Source of the DNA: Deltaproteobacteria bacterium
Lineage (GTDB): Bacteria > Desulfobacterota > DSM-4660 > Desulfatiglandales > Desulfatiglandaceae
Length of the DNA: 40,879 bases
Assembly (NCBI GenBank): GCA_029933075.1
Contig: JAOZOW010000017.1
Coordinates: 1-40,879 of the forward strand
Reading direction: 5' to 3'
Positions 32,769 through 40,863 of this stretch are shown piece after piece (position 1 is the first letter of the stretch; each line of letters opens with the position of its first letter). The translations under genes were made by a program, and so were the position numbers. The notes under the pieces are model-generated. The model did not search any database. It saw only the letters and a list, made by a program, of their open reading frames with translations, and had not been told where the DNA came from.

Positions 32769-34074
32769 ACGGGGGAGCAATTTGTTGAAAGGCGTGGTGG
32801 GCCTCTGGCTCTTTTCAGCAGGCCTTATGATCCCAGGGATGCCCACGTGCGTTATTGCAGCCGATGAAGTCATGATCATAGAGCTGGATGGCCCCATCAA
32901 CCCGGGGACGGCCATGTATGTGACACGAGGTCTCAAAAAGGCCCGAGAGGAGGGCACAGCCCTTGCCATACTCCGTCTCGACACGCCGGGAGGATTGGCC
33001 TCCTCTATGCGGACCATAGTCAAGGCCATCCTGAATTCCCCTGTTCCGGTGTGCGTGTTTGTGGGCCCCAAAGGAGCCGGCGCTGCCTCAGCCGGAGTGA
33101 TGGTGACGGTATCGGCCCATGTGGCGGCCATGGCGCCAGGGACCAACATCGGTGCTGCACATCCGGTGACCGCAGGGGGCAAGGATATTGAGAAGACCAT
33201 GTCGGAAAAGGTGGTCAATGACATGGCTTCTTACGGGAGGGGTATTGCCGAGGACAAGGGAAGAAACGGGGAGTGGGTGGAAAGGGCAATCCGGGAAAGC
33301 GTCTCCATTACGGCGGACGAAGCCCTCAAGATCCACGTGATCGACCTGATAGCAAAGGACACGGATGATCTCCTCGACAAGCTCGACGGCAGAGAAGTAA
33401 GTCTCCCCTCCGGCAAGGTCGTTCTAAAGACCAAGCACCTAAAAAAGACATATTACCATCCAGGGTTCCGCGACCGGGTGCTGAGGACCATCAGCGACCC
33501 CAATATCGCCTATATCCTGATGATGATTGGCCTGGCAGGGCTGTATTTCGAGCTGGCCCACCCGGGGGCCATCTTTCCGGGCGTAATCGGGGCCATCTCC
33601 CTGATCCTGGCCTTTTTCTCCTTTCAGACCCTGCCGGTCAATTATGCTGGTCTGCTGCTCATAGCCTTAGGCCTGATCTTCTTTATCGCCGAGGTGAAAG
33701 TAACAAGCTACGGGATCCTTTCCATTGGCGGATTGATTTCCATGACCATTGGGTCTATCATGCTCTTTGAGGATCTAAGGGTTTCTCTAAAACTGATGAT
33801 GCCCACAGTCCTTCTCGTGGGAGGATTTTTTGTGGTCGTGGCCACACTGGCCTACCGGGCCTACCGAGCCAAGCCCAAGCTCGGGGTGGAGGGCCTCCTG
33901 GGCGAAGTGGGGACCGTAAAAGAGCAAATCGATCCCGAAGGCCTGGTCTTTGTGCATGGTGAGTACTGGCGAGCCCGGGCCAAGGAAAAGCTGGAGCCAG
34001 GAGAGAGGGTGGAAGTAGAAAACGTGGAAGGACTGGTCCTCAGAGTCAGGAGGGCGCGGAGTGAAGAACTCTGA
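32761..34074 (+). CDS. NfeD-family ClpP-like membrane serine protease (long form)
   Basis: The 437-residue product has a signal peptide (about 8-34), a ClpP/SppA-like protease domain with catalytic Ser110 in GAGAASAGVMV and a downstream Lys (GGKDIEKTMSEK) for a Ser-Lys dyad, four or so membrane helices (about 235-370), and a C-terminal OB-fold NfeD domain (GLLGEVGTVKEQI...GERVEVENVEG). The long form is known from archaeal PH1510, which cleaves the C-terminus of its stomatin partner. The stomatin gene follows 15 bases downstream, as in most genomes. The ATG at 32761 overlaps the UDG stop. Likely role: membrane quality control (family inference). Confidence 0.93.
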   Translation: MHRRGSNLLKGVVGLWLFSAGLMIPGMPTCVIAADEVMIIELDGPINPGTAMYVTRGLKKAREEGTALAILRLDTPGGLASSMRTIVKAILNSPVPVCVFVGPKGAGAASAGVMVTVSAHVAAMAPGTNIGAAHPVTAGGKDIEKTMSEKVVNDMASYGRGIAEDKGRNGEWVERAIRESVSITADEALKIHVIDLIAKDTDDLLDKLDGREVSLPSGKVVLKTKHLKKTYYHPGFRDRVLRTISDPNIAYILMMIGLAGLYFELAHPGAIFPGVIGAISLILAFFSFQTLPVNYAGLLLIALGLIFFIAEVKVTSYGILSIGGLISMTIGSIMLFEDLRVSLKLMMPTVLLVGGFFVVVATLAYRAYRAKPKLGVEGLLGEVGTVKEQIDPEGLVFVHGEYWRARAKEKLEPGERVEVENVEGLVLRVRRARSEEL

Positions 34075-34089
34075 TCAAGGGGGATAGCC

Positions 34090-34839
34090 ATGTTCTGGAT
34101 TGTTGCCATAGTGCTGATCGTGCTTTTTCTCGGGTCAGCCATCAAGATCTTGAGGGAGTATGAACGGGGTGTGATTTTCCGCCTCGGCAGGGTTATCAAG
34201 ACCAAGGGACCGGGGCTTATCATCCTGATCCCGGTGATTGATAAGATGGTCAAGGTGAGCCTTCGTCTGGTGACCATGGATGTCCCTTCTCAGGATGTGA
34301 TCACTCGGGATAATGTGTCTGTGAAGGTGAATGCCGTCGTATACTTCCGTGTAATGGACCCTACCAAGGCCACCATCGAAGTGGAAAACTATCTTTTTGC
34401 CACCTCCCAGCTGGCACAGACCACTCTCAGGAGTGTTTGCGGCCAGGTAGAACTGGACGAGCTCCTTTCGGAAAGGGAAAAGATCAACACCCAGCTGCAG
34501 AACATCCTGGATCACCATACGGACCCCTGGGGGATCAAGGTGACCACCGTCGAGGTGAAACACATTGATCTGCCCCAGGAGATGCAGCGCGCCATGGCAA
34601 GGCAGGCAGAGGCGGAGAGGGAAAGGCGGGCCAAGGTCATAAATGCCGAGGGGGAGTATCAGGCCGCCAACCGCCTGGCACAAGCTGCCGGGATTATCCA
34701 GAAGTATCCTGAGGCCCTTCAGCTCAGGTACTTACAGACCCTGCGGGAAATTGCTTCTGAAAGCAGCTCTACCACATTGTTCCCTCTGCCCATAGACCTG
34801 TTGACCCCCTTCATAAAGAAGAAGGGCGGGGAGGAATGA
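34090..34839 (+). CDS. SPFH/stomatin-like (slipin) membrane protein
   Basis: A 249-residue slipin with one N-terminal hydrophobic helix ([20 protein letters not shown]), then [21 protein letters not shown], the classical stomatin/prohibitin entry to the SPFH domain, and a coiled-coil region ([22 protein letters not shown]). A short C-terminal segment ([12 protein letters not shown]) is typical of stomatins cleaved by NfeD proteases. The ATG follows GGGGG by about 7 bases. It pairs with the upstream nfeD gene. Confidence 0.95.
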   Translation: MFWIVAIVLIVLFLGSAIKILREYERGVIFRLGRVIKTKGPGLIILIPVIDKMVKVSLRLVTMDVPSQDVITRDNVSVKVNAVVYFRVMDPTKATIEVENYLFATSQLAQTTLRSVCGQVELDELLSEREKINTQLQNILDHHTDPWGIKVTTVEVKHIDLPQEMQRAMARQAEAERERRAKVINAEGEYQAANRLAQAAGIIQKYPEALQLRYLQTLREIASESSSTTLFPLPIDLLTPFIKKKGGEE

Positions 34840-34921
34840 TTCTTTGCGGGTGGGACACAGATGAATAATCAATCATGATGCAAGGCTTAAATAATATCAG
34901 CGAGTAATTGGAGGAGGATAG

Positions 34922-35467
34922 ATGACGGAAGAAATACAGGGAAAAGATGAGGCGGAAGTGGAAGCTCAGGCGTCCGAAAAACCCCTCGAGGACTTGAGCC
35001 TCAAGGAGCTGCGGGAGATGGCCGAAGGCATTCCCGGGGTCAGCGGCGTCAGCACCATGAAAAAAGAGGACTTGGTGGAGATCATCCGGAAATCACGGGA
35101 GGCGGGAGAGGAGGGCCTGATAGAGAGACCTGTCTTCAAGAAACCCCTTGACAAGATGACAGTAAAGGAACTGAGGGATATCGCCAAGGACATCCCCGAT
35201 GTCACTGGTGTCACCGCCATGAAGAAGGAACAGCTCCTTTCTCTTATCCGGGAGTACTGGGAGATTGAAGAAGAGGAAGCCGCAGCCAGGAGGAAAAAGA
35301 AAAAGATTAAGCCCACCGCGAGTCCCAGGGAATTGAAGCTTAAGATAGCAACGTTAAGGACGGAAAAGGAGAAGGCGCGGGCCGCAAAGGACAAAAGAAT
35401 GGTGGGCATATACCGGCGCCGTATCAATCGCTTGAAGAAAATGAGCAGAAAGGCCGCGCAGGTTTGA
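34922..35467 (+). CDS. Protein with two Rho_N/SAP-like repeats and a basic C-terminus
   Basis: A 181-residue soluble protein with an acidic N-terminus and a duplicated module: residues 20-58 (KPLEDLSLKELREMAEGI...MKKEDLVEIIRKS) and 74-112 (KPLDKMTVKELRDIAKDI...MKKEQLLSLIREY). Each is like the Rho_N domain of transcription termination factor Rho, which binds RNA or DNA; the rest of Rho is missing. The tail (about 125-181) is very basic and helical (RRKKKKIKP, YRRRINRLKKMSRK), resembling ribosomal-protein L29-like helices. A nucleic-acid-binding role is inferred. It has a very strong ribosome binding site (GGAGGAGG) and a terminator directly after, suggesting high expression. Confidence 0.8.
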   Translation: MTEEIQGKDEAEVEAQASEKPLEDLSLKELREMAEGIPGVSGVSTMKKEDLVEIIRKSREAGEEGLIERPVFKKPLDKMTVKELRDIAKDIPDVTGVTAMKKEQLLSLIREYWEIEEEEAAARRKKKKIKPTASPRELKLKIATLRTEKEKARAAKDKRMVGIYRRRINRLKKMSRKAAQV

Positions 35468-35485
35468 GCTGTTCGGAATCTTGGC

Positions 35486-35526
35486 GCAGGCTTCCGGTTG
35501 GGTCCAAAACCGGGGGCCTGCTTTTG
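35486..35526 (+). terminator. Rho-independent terminator after the Rho_N-repeat gene
   Basis: GCAGGC and CCGGTT (35486-35499) pair with AACCGG and GCCTGC (35508-35521) around an 8-base loop. The two TT/GG positions between the stem halves can form G-U pairs, giving a 14-position stem. TTTTGTT follows. It starts about 20 bases after the stop codon and separates the nfeD-stomatin side from ispD. Confidence 0.8.
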
Positions 35527-35603
35527 TTAGTGAGGGGAGGGCGGGAGGCGAAGGCCCATAGGGCGTGTTCTCCCCTCAAATAACCAGCGTGGAAGGGAGC
35601 AGA

Positions 35604-36302
35604 GTGCGCAAGCTCAAGACCACAGCCGTGATCCCCGCCGCAGGCACCGGGATCCGCATGGGCGGCGATCGGGCCAAGCAATTCCTGGAACTTGGGGGGA
35701 GACCCTTGTTAGCTGTGACCTTGAGACCGTTCCAGGACTGTGTTTCGATTGAAGCCATCGTCCTGGTGGTCCCTGCTGATGACGTGGCTTACTGTCGCAG
35801 GGAGATCGTAGAAAAATTCCGGCTGGACAAGGTCAGGAAGGTGGTGCCGGGGGGCAGTAAACGCCAGGATTCGGTTAGGTTAGGCATTGAGGCTACGGAG
35901 TGGGACTGCGACCTGATTTTGATCCATGATGGGGTACGTCCTCTCGTTGATGTACCGCTCATTGAACGGGTGATTGATGCGGCCAGTGCCCACGGGGCCG
36001 TTACGGCAGGGCTGCCCGCCAAAGACACTGTCAAGGAGGTGGATGCGGGAGGCCTGATCATAGGGACTTATGACAGGCAACAGGTTTGGCTGATTCAGAC
36101 TCCCCAGGCGTTTCGCTATAAAGACATCGCCGAGGCCCACAGGAGGGCATTGACAGAGGGACAGGGGGCAACAGATGACGCCCTGTTGATGGAAAGAATG
36201 GGGATCCCGGTCAGGGTGGTGGAAGGATCGGAGAGGAACATCAAGGTGACAACGCCCCATGACCTGGAATTGGCAAGGTTTCTATTAGGGAAAGGTGACT
36301 GA
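35604..36302 (+). CDS. ispD: 2-C-methyl-D-erythritol 4-phosphate cytidylyltransferase IspD
   Basis: About 232 residues with the IspD motifs: PAAGTGIRMGGDRAKQFLEL (nucleotide-binding loop with the essential Arg and Lys), VPGGSKRQDSV, IHDGVRPLV, TPQAFRY, TDDALLMERMG and SERNIKVTTPHDLELA. It makes CDP-ME in the non-mevalonate isoprenoid pathway. I prefer the GTG at 35604, with GGGAG just upstream; other in-frame GTGs lie at 35565 and 35589. No ispF is fused or adjacent. A 25-codon ORF (36303-36380) follows immediately. Confidence 0.94.
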   Translation: MRKLKTTAVIPAAGTGIRMGGDRAKQFLELGGRPLLAVTLRPFQDCVSIEAIVLVVPADDVAYCRREIVEKFRLDKVRKVVPGGSKRQDSVRLGIEATEWDCDLILIHDGVRPLVDVPLIERVIDAASAHGAVTAGLPAKDTVKEVDAGGLIIGTYDRQQVWLIQTPQAFRYKDIAEAHRRALTEGQGATDDALLMERMGIPVRVVEGSERNIKVTTPHDLELARFLLGKGD

Positions 36303-36418
36303 ATGCGTAGCCTGACACTTATTTTGTTACCGGCACCAAGCGCAAGGCGCATGGCGAAGAACGGGAGGAATCCGCGCTAAGTCTTATGCCTTGGGTCTTG
36401 GGCCTCAAACCTGAACCA

Positions 36419-37354
36419 ATGTTGTTAAAAATCGGTACAAGAGGGAGCAAGCTGGCACTGGCCCAGAGTGAATGGGTAAAGGAACAGATCGAGGCCAGCA
36501 ACCCGGGGCTCCGGGTGGAGCTCGTCAGGATAAAGACAAAGGGAGACAAGCTCCTGGACTCCCCCCTCAGCAAGATCGGCGGCAAGGGCCTTTTTGTAAA
36601 AGAGATTGAAGATGCCTTGCTGAACCATTTCGTGGACCTGGCTGTCCACAGCATGAAAGACGTGCCAGCAGAACTTCCAGACGGGCTTCAGCTTGCCGTA
36701 TATCCCGAACGGGAAGATCCCCGCGATGCCTTTGTCTCCCAATATTACGACCGCTTTGAGAATCTGCCCCAGGGGGCCGTGGTCGGAACGAGCAGCCTGA
36801 GGCGCTCCGCCCAATTGCGCCATGCAAGGCCGGACCTCCAGATTGTTTCGCTCAGGGGAAATGTGGACACCCGTCTGCGGAAGCTGGCTTCAGGGGAGAT
36901 GCAGGCAATCGTTCTGGCAAAGGCGGGACTTGCGAGGCTGGGGCTTTTGGATAGGGTCACACATACTTTCTCTCTGGGTCAGATGCTGCCCGCCATCGGG
37001 CAGGGAGCCCTCGGCCTGGAAATACGAGAAGATGACGCTGCAACTTATGGAAGTATCCGCTTCATGGACCATGAGCCCACACGGGTGGCCGCCAAGGCGG
37101 AGAGGGCCTTTTTGAGGGAGCTGGAAGGGGGATGCCAGGTGCCCATTGCCGCCCATGCAGTAGCCGCAGACAAGGAGCTGGTGCTTGAGGGCATGGTGGC
37201 GGAGCTGGACGGGAGCAGGGTCATCAGGGACAAACTGAGAGGGCACAGGGATGCTCCTGAAGAGGCTGGAATTGAATTAGCGCGGAGATTGTTGGGTTCA
37301 GGGGCGAAAGAGATCCTGGATCGTATCTACCGCAAGGGCGCCATAGACACATAG
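36419..37354 (+). CDS. hemC: Hydroxymethylbilane synthase (porphobilinogen deaminase)
   Basis: A 311-residue HemC. KIGTRGSKLALAQSEWV at the N-terminus, VHSMKDVPAELP, VGTSSLRRSAQLRHARPDL, SLRGNVDTRLRKL and the dipyrromethane cofactor Cys in ELEGGCQVPIAAHA are all present. It builds the linear tetrapyrrole from porphobilinogen. ATG 36419 gives the normal family N-terminus but has no visible ribosome binding site; the in-frame ATG at 36386 lies six bases after a 25-codon ORF and 17 bases after GGGAGG, so coupled translation from there is an alternative. The cobA-hemD gene follows after 133 bases, forming a uroporphyrinogen III unit. Confidence 0.94.
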   Translation: MLLKIGTRGSKLALAQSEWVKEQIEASNPGLRVELVRIKTKGDKLLDSPLSKIGGKGLFVKEIEDALLNHFVDLAVHSMKDVPAELPDGLQLAVYPEREDPRDAFVSQYYDRFENLPQGAVVGTSSLRRSAQLRHARPDLQIVSLRGNVDTRLRKLASGEMQAIVLAKAGLARLGLLDRVTHTFSLGQMLPAIGQGALGLEIREDDAATYGSIRFMDHEPTRVAAKAERAFLRELEGGCQVPIAAHAVAADKELVLEGMVAELDGSRVIRDKLRGHRDAPEEAGIELARRLLGSGAKEILDRIYRKGAIDT

Positions 37355-37487
37355 AGGTTATCGGTCCTCCCCTTTGAAGATCAGTGCGGGCAGGCCTTAC
37401 GGGTCAGCTCCCGAGATTTAAATCACTCATAGACAAGGGTGTAGAGAGCTTATGAATGTACTGGGAGCCGGAGAGGGGTAATAAACG

Positions 37488-39032
37488 ATGGAGAAAGGCA
37501 GAATGGGCAAGGTCTATCTGGTGGGGGCCGGCCCTGGAGACCCCGGTCTCCTCACCATAAAGGGCAGAGACTGTATATCCCGGGCGGACGTAGTGATCTA
37601 CGATTACCTGGCAAACCGGGCATTTCTCGAGTATGCCAAAGAGGGCGCCGAACTGATCTATGTGGGCAAAAGGGGCGGCGAGCATACCATGAGCCAGGAG
37701 GAGATCAATGGGCTCATCATGGAAAAGGCCCGTGAGGGGCTCACTGTGGCAAGGCTGAAGGGTGGAGACCCCTTTATCTTTGGCCGTGGCGGGGAGGAGG
37801 CCCGGGAGCTCGCAAAGCGGGGGATCCCTTTTGAGGTCGTGCCCGGGGTCACATCGGCGATCGCGGTCCCTGCTTATGCCGGCATTCCGCTGACCCACAG
37901 GGAGTTCAATGCCACCGTTGCCTTTATTACCGGCCATGAGGACCCCACCAAGGAAGAATCGGCCATTTCATGGGACAAGATTTCCACGGGGGCGGGCACC
38001 TTGGTGTTCCTTATGGGAGTGGGGAATCTCCGCAAAATCGCTTACAACCTGATGACCCACGGCCGGCCGGGTGAGACCCCTGTGGCGGTGATCCGCCGGG
38101 GCACTGTTGCGGAGCAAGAGACGGTTGTGGGTACCCTTGAGAACATCGGAGAGCTTGCTGAAAAAGAGGGCATAAAGCCTCCGGCCGTTATCGTCGTGGG
38201 TGAGGTTGTGGGCCTCAGGGAGGAGCTTAACTGGTATGAAAAGCGGCCGCTTTTCGGACGGCGGATTGTGGTCACCAGGGCGAGGGAACAGGCCAGCGAG
38301 TTCCTCTCCCGGCTCTCGGAGTTAGGCGCCCAGTGTATACAGTTCCCTACCATCAAGGTGGTGCCCCCCCAGAGCTGGGATGCGCTGGATCGCGCGATTC
38401 GGCATCTCGATAGATACCAGTGGATCCTATTTACCAGTGTCAACGGTGTGAGGTATTTCTTCGAGCGTATGGGTTACTATGGAGACGATGCCCGGTCTCT
38501 GGGCGGTATTATGATTGGAGCCATAGGCCCCAAAACAGCGCAGGCACTCAGGGAGAAAGGGATTGAGCCGGATCTGGTCCCTGCGGAATACAGGGCGGAA
38601 GCCATTGTAGAGGCCATGAAAGAGTTGGGGATGAAGGGAAAACGTGTGCTTCTTCCAAGGGCTGCCGTTGCAAGGGAGGTGCTTCCCATTGAGCTTGCCA
38701 GGATGGGCGCCATTGTGGACGAAGTCCCCGCGTATGATACTGTAAGGCCTGACCAGGACACTGGATACGTGAAAGAGCTGCTCAAAAACAGGGCCGTAGA
38801 CATGGTCACCTTTACCAGTTCGTCCACAGTGAGAAACTTTGCGGATATGTTCAAGGCGGAAGGGGGGGCGCTACAGGAATGGATGAAACAGGTGGCCGTA
38901 GCCTGTATTGGCCCGGTGACCGCTAAGACCGCACGGGATAACGGGTTCACTGTCACCCTGACCCCTCGGCAATACACCATCGATTCCTTTACGGAGAGTA
39001 TTGTTGCATATTTTGCTTCCAGAACACCCTGA
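37488..39032 (+). CDS. cobA-hemD: Uroporphyrinogen-III C-methyltransferase / uroporphyrinogen-III synthase fusion
   Basis: A 514-residue bifunctional protein. The first half (about 1-245) is a SAM-dependent methyltransferase (GAGPGDPGLLTIKG, YVGKRGG, RLKGGDPFIFGRGGEEA, GIPLTHREFNATVAFITGH); the second half (about 255-514, FGRRIVVTRAREQASEF onward) is HemD. Together they close hydroxymethylbilane to uroporphyrinogen III and methylate it to precorrin-2 for siroheme, cobalamin or alternative heme synthesis. The fusion is frequent in anaerobes. The ATG at 37488 follows AGGGG by 9 bases. Confidence 0.95.
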   Translation: MEKGRMGKVYLVGAGPGDPGLLTIKGRDCISRADVVIYDYLANRAFLEYAKEGAELIYVGKRGGEHTMSQEEINGLIMEKAREGLTVARLKGGDPFIFGRGGEEARELAKRGIPFEVVPGVTSAIAVPAYAGIPLTHREFNATVAFITGHEDPTKEESAISWDKISTGAGTLVFLMGVGNLRKIAYNLMTHGRPGETPVAVIRRGTVAEQETVVGTLENIGELAEKEGIKPPAVIVVGEVVGLREELNWYEKRPLFGRRIVVTRAREQASEFLSRLSELGAQCIQFPTIKVVPPQSWDALDRAIRHLDRYQWILFTSVNGVRYFFERMGYYGDDARSLGGIMIGAIGPKTAQALREKGIEPDLVPAEYRAEAIVEAMKELGMKGKRVLLPRAAVAREVLPIELARMGAIVDEVPAYDTVRPDQDTGYVKELLKNRAVDMVTFTSSSTVRNFADMFKAEGGALQEWMKQVAVACIGPVTAKTARDNGFTVTLTPRQYTIDSFTESIVAYFASRTP

Positions 39033-39061
39033 AAAGAGGCCTCCGCAGAGGAGAGCTGAAA

Positions 39062-39086
39062 GACAGGGGCGCGCCCGGCGCCTGTC
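39062..39086 (+). other. GC-rich hairpin after cobA-hemD
   Basis: GACAGG (39062-39067) pairs with CCTGTC (39081-39086), extended by CGC/GCG across a two-base bulge. No T-run follows, so it is not a standard intrinsic terminator; it may protect the 3' end of the mRNA or mark a factor-dependent end. Confidence 0.35.
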
Positions 39087-39107
39087 CCAGCATGAAATTT
39101 AGAACAT

Positions 39108-39135
39108 TTGGACTTTGGCTTTAATCGGATATGAT
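39108..39135 (+). promoter_or_regulatory. Sigma70-like promoter for hisHF
   Basis: TTGGAC (39108-39113), a 16-base spacer and TATGAT (39130-39135, five of six matches). Transcription would start near 39142, about 30 bases before the ATG. It fits separate transcription of hisHF from the tetrapyrrole genes. Confidence 0.45.
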
Positions 39136-39173
39136 GCCAATACGGTAAGGGAAGGCCTAAGAGGAATTCGGAG

Positions 39174-40745
39174 ATGATCGCTTTACTTGACTACGGCGCA
39201 GGCAATGTGAGGAGCGTGATCAACGCCATCGAAAGCCTCGGTGAAAAGGTCAAAGTAGTCGCCAACCCGCAGGATATCCTGGCCGCCGAAAAACTGGTTT
39301 TTCCAGGTGTTGGGAATTTCGGCAGCATGATGAAAATACTCGAAGAAAAGGGCTACGTGGACCCTCTCAAGTCGTATCTACGATCAGACCGCCCGTTTTT
39401 CGGGATATGCATGGGCCTGCAGGCGTTGTTCGAGGAAAGCGAGGAGGCCCCGGGCGTCATGGGCCTCGGGTTCATACCCGGGAAGGTCAAAAGGTTCGAT
39501 ATCAACTTATCCGTTCCCCATATAGGCTGGAACGGTATCAATATCAGGCAGGCTTCCAGGATATTCCAGGGCCTGCAGGGTGATGAGAGATTCTATTTCG
39601 TACACTCGTACCACGTGGTGCCGGAGGATAGGAGCGTTGTCCTCACTACCACGGACTACGGGTATGAGTTTATCAGCGGGATTCAGAAAGGCAATATCAT
39701 CGCCACCCAATTCCATCCGGAAAAAAGCGGCGAGGTTGGCCTGCGTTTACTAACGAACTTCCTGGACTCTGATATCCGGCCTGTTAAGCCCTCCCACGGG
39801 ACCGGGGGAACGCAGCTTGCCAAGCGGATCATTGCATGCCTTGATGTGCGGTCCAATGACCAGGGCGATCTGGTGGTTACAAAAGGGGATCAATATGACG
39901 TCAGGGAAAAAGGGGCGGTACGAAACCTGGGTAAGCCGGTGGACTTGGCACGGCGTTATTATAAAGAGGGTGCCGACGAGATAACCTTTCTCAACATCAC
40001 CGGTTTCAGGGATTTCCCCCTCGAAGATATGCCGATGCTTGAGGTCCTGCGGCAGACCTCGAAAAATGTCTTTGTGCCTCTCACCATAGGCGGGGGAATC
40101 AGGGACTATGTGGACAGGAACGGCCGCAAATACTCTTCCCTTGAGGTGGCGGCGGAATATTTTCGTTCCGGCGCCGACAAGGTATCCATCGGCAGTGAGG
40201 CGGTCCTGGTAGTAGAGGAATATCTCAAGGGGGCCCGGAGAACAGGAAAAAGCGGTATCGAGGAGATCTCCCGTGTGTATGGCAACCAGGCGGTAGTGAT
40301 CTCCATAGACCCACGGCGGGTATATGTGGAATCACCGGATGAGGTGAGGCACACGGTTGTCGAGACCGCCGCGCCGGGTCCCGGCGGTGAGCGATATTGC
40401 TGGTATCAGTGCACCATCAAGGGGGGAAGGGAAGGAAGGGATGTGGATGCCGTAACCTTGGCCCGGGTCTGCGAGGAGTTGGGCGCAGGGGAGATACTTC
40501 TCAACTGCATCGACAGGGACGGCACCAATCTGGGATTTGACATAGAGCTTATCAACTCGGTGAAACAGGCCGTTAGCATCCCGGTTATCGCATCGAGTGG
40601 GGCCGGGTGCGCAGAGCATTTCCATGAAGTTTTTACCCGGACCGGGGCCGAGTCCGCTCTTGCAGCCGGGATTTTTCACCGAAAAGAGGTATCCATTGGG
40701 GCGGTAAAGGCCTATCTCAAAGGAAAGGTGGAAATCAGGGCCTGA
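39174..40745 (+). CDS. hisHF: Fused imidazole glycerol phosphate synthase (HisH-HisF in one chain)
   Basis: A 523-residue bifunctional enzyme. Residues 1 to about 200 are the HisH glutaminase with nucleophile Cys79 (FGICMGLQ) and His181/Glu183 (QFHPEKSG). Residues from about 215 are the HisF cyclase barrel with catalytic Asp224 (ACLDVR) and Asp379 (SIDPRRV). It converts PRFAR and glutamine to imidazole glycerol phosphate and AICAR. The HisF half has the insertions of the eukaryotic enzyme (DLVVTKGDQYDVRE, VFVPLTIGGGIRD, WYQCTIKGGREGR), absent from ordinary bacterial HisF. The start ATG has GAGG 9 bases upstream. No other his gene is in the window. Confidence 0.95.
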   Translation: MIALLDYGAGNVRSVINAIESLGEKVKVVANPQDILAAEKLVFPGVGNFGSMMKILEEKGYVDPLKSYLRSDRPFFGICMGLQALFEESEEAPGVMGLGFIPGKVKRFDINLSVPHIGWNGINIRQASRIFQGLQGDERFYFVHSYHVVPEDRSVVLTTTDYGYEFISGIQKGNIIATQFHPEKSGEVGLRLLTNFLDSDIRPVKPSHGTGGTQLAKRIIACLDVRSNDQGDLVVTKGDQYDVREKGAVRNLGKPVDLARRYYKEGADEITFLNITGFRDFPLEDMPMLEVLRQTSKNVFVPLTIGGGIRDYVDRNGRKYSSLEVAAEYFRSGADKVSIGSEAVLVVEEYLKGARRTGKSGIEEISRVYGNQAVVISIDPRRVYVESPDEVRHTVVETAAPGPGGERYCWYQCTIKGGREGRDVDAVTLARVCEELGAGEILLNCIDRDGTNLGFDIELINSVKQAVSIPVIASSGAGCAEHFHEVFTRTGAESALAAGIFHRKEVSIGAVKAYLKGKVEIRA

Positions 40746-40833
40746 CAGGTGCGCTTGATCTTGCACGTAAATCCCTTTTACAAGCACCCACCGAGTTTCT
40801 TTCCTCTATCGGTACGCTGCTTCCTCATTCTCC

Positions 40834-40863
40834 TTGACAGGACGAGCGCCCTCTCACTATTTT
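40834..40863 (+). promoter_or_regulatory. Possible promoter at the right window edge
   Basis: TTGACA (40834-40839, perfect), an 18-base spacer and TATTTT (40858-40863) may drive a gene beyond the window. The preceding 40746-40833 stretch holds no recognised feature. Confidence 0.35.

Noticed and set aside
31637-33224. Two minus-strand frames of about 300 codons opposite coaBC, UDG and nfeD
   Set aside because: The plus-strand genes are unambiguous; the antisense translations are Ser/Pro/Arg-rich and matchless.
37452-37481. Nine-codon leader-like ORF just before cobA-hemD
   Set aside because: Too short to judge, with no regulatory codon pattern or attenuator hairpin around it; probably chance.
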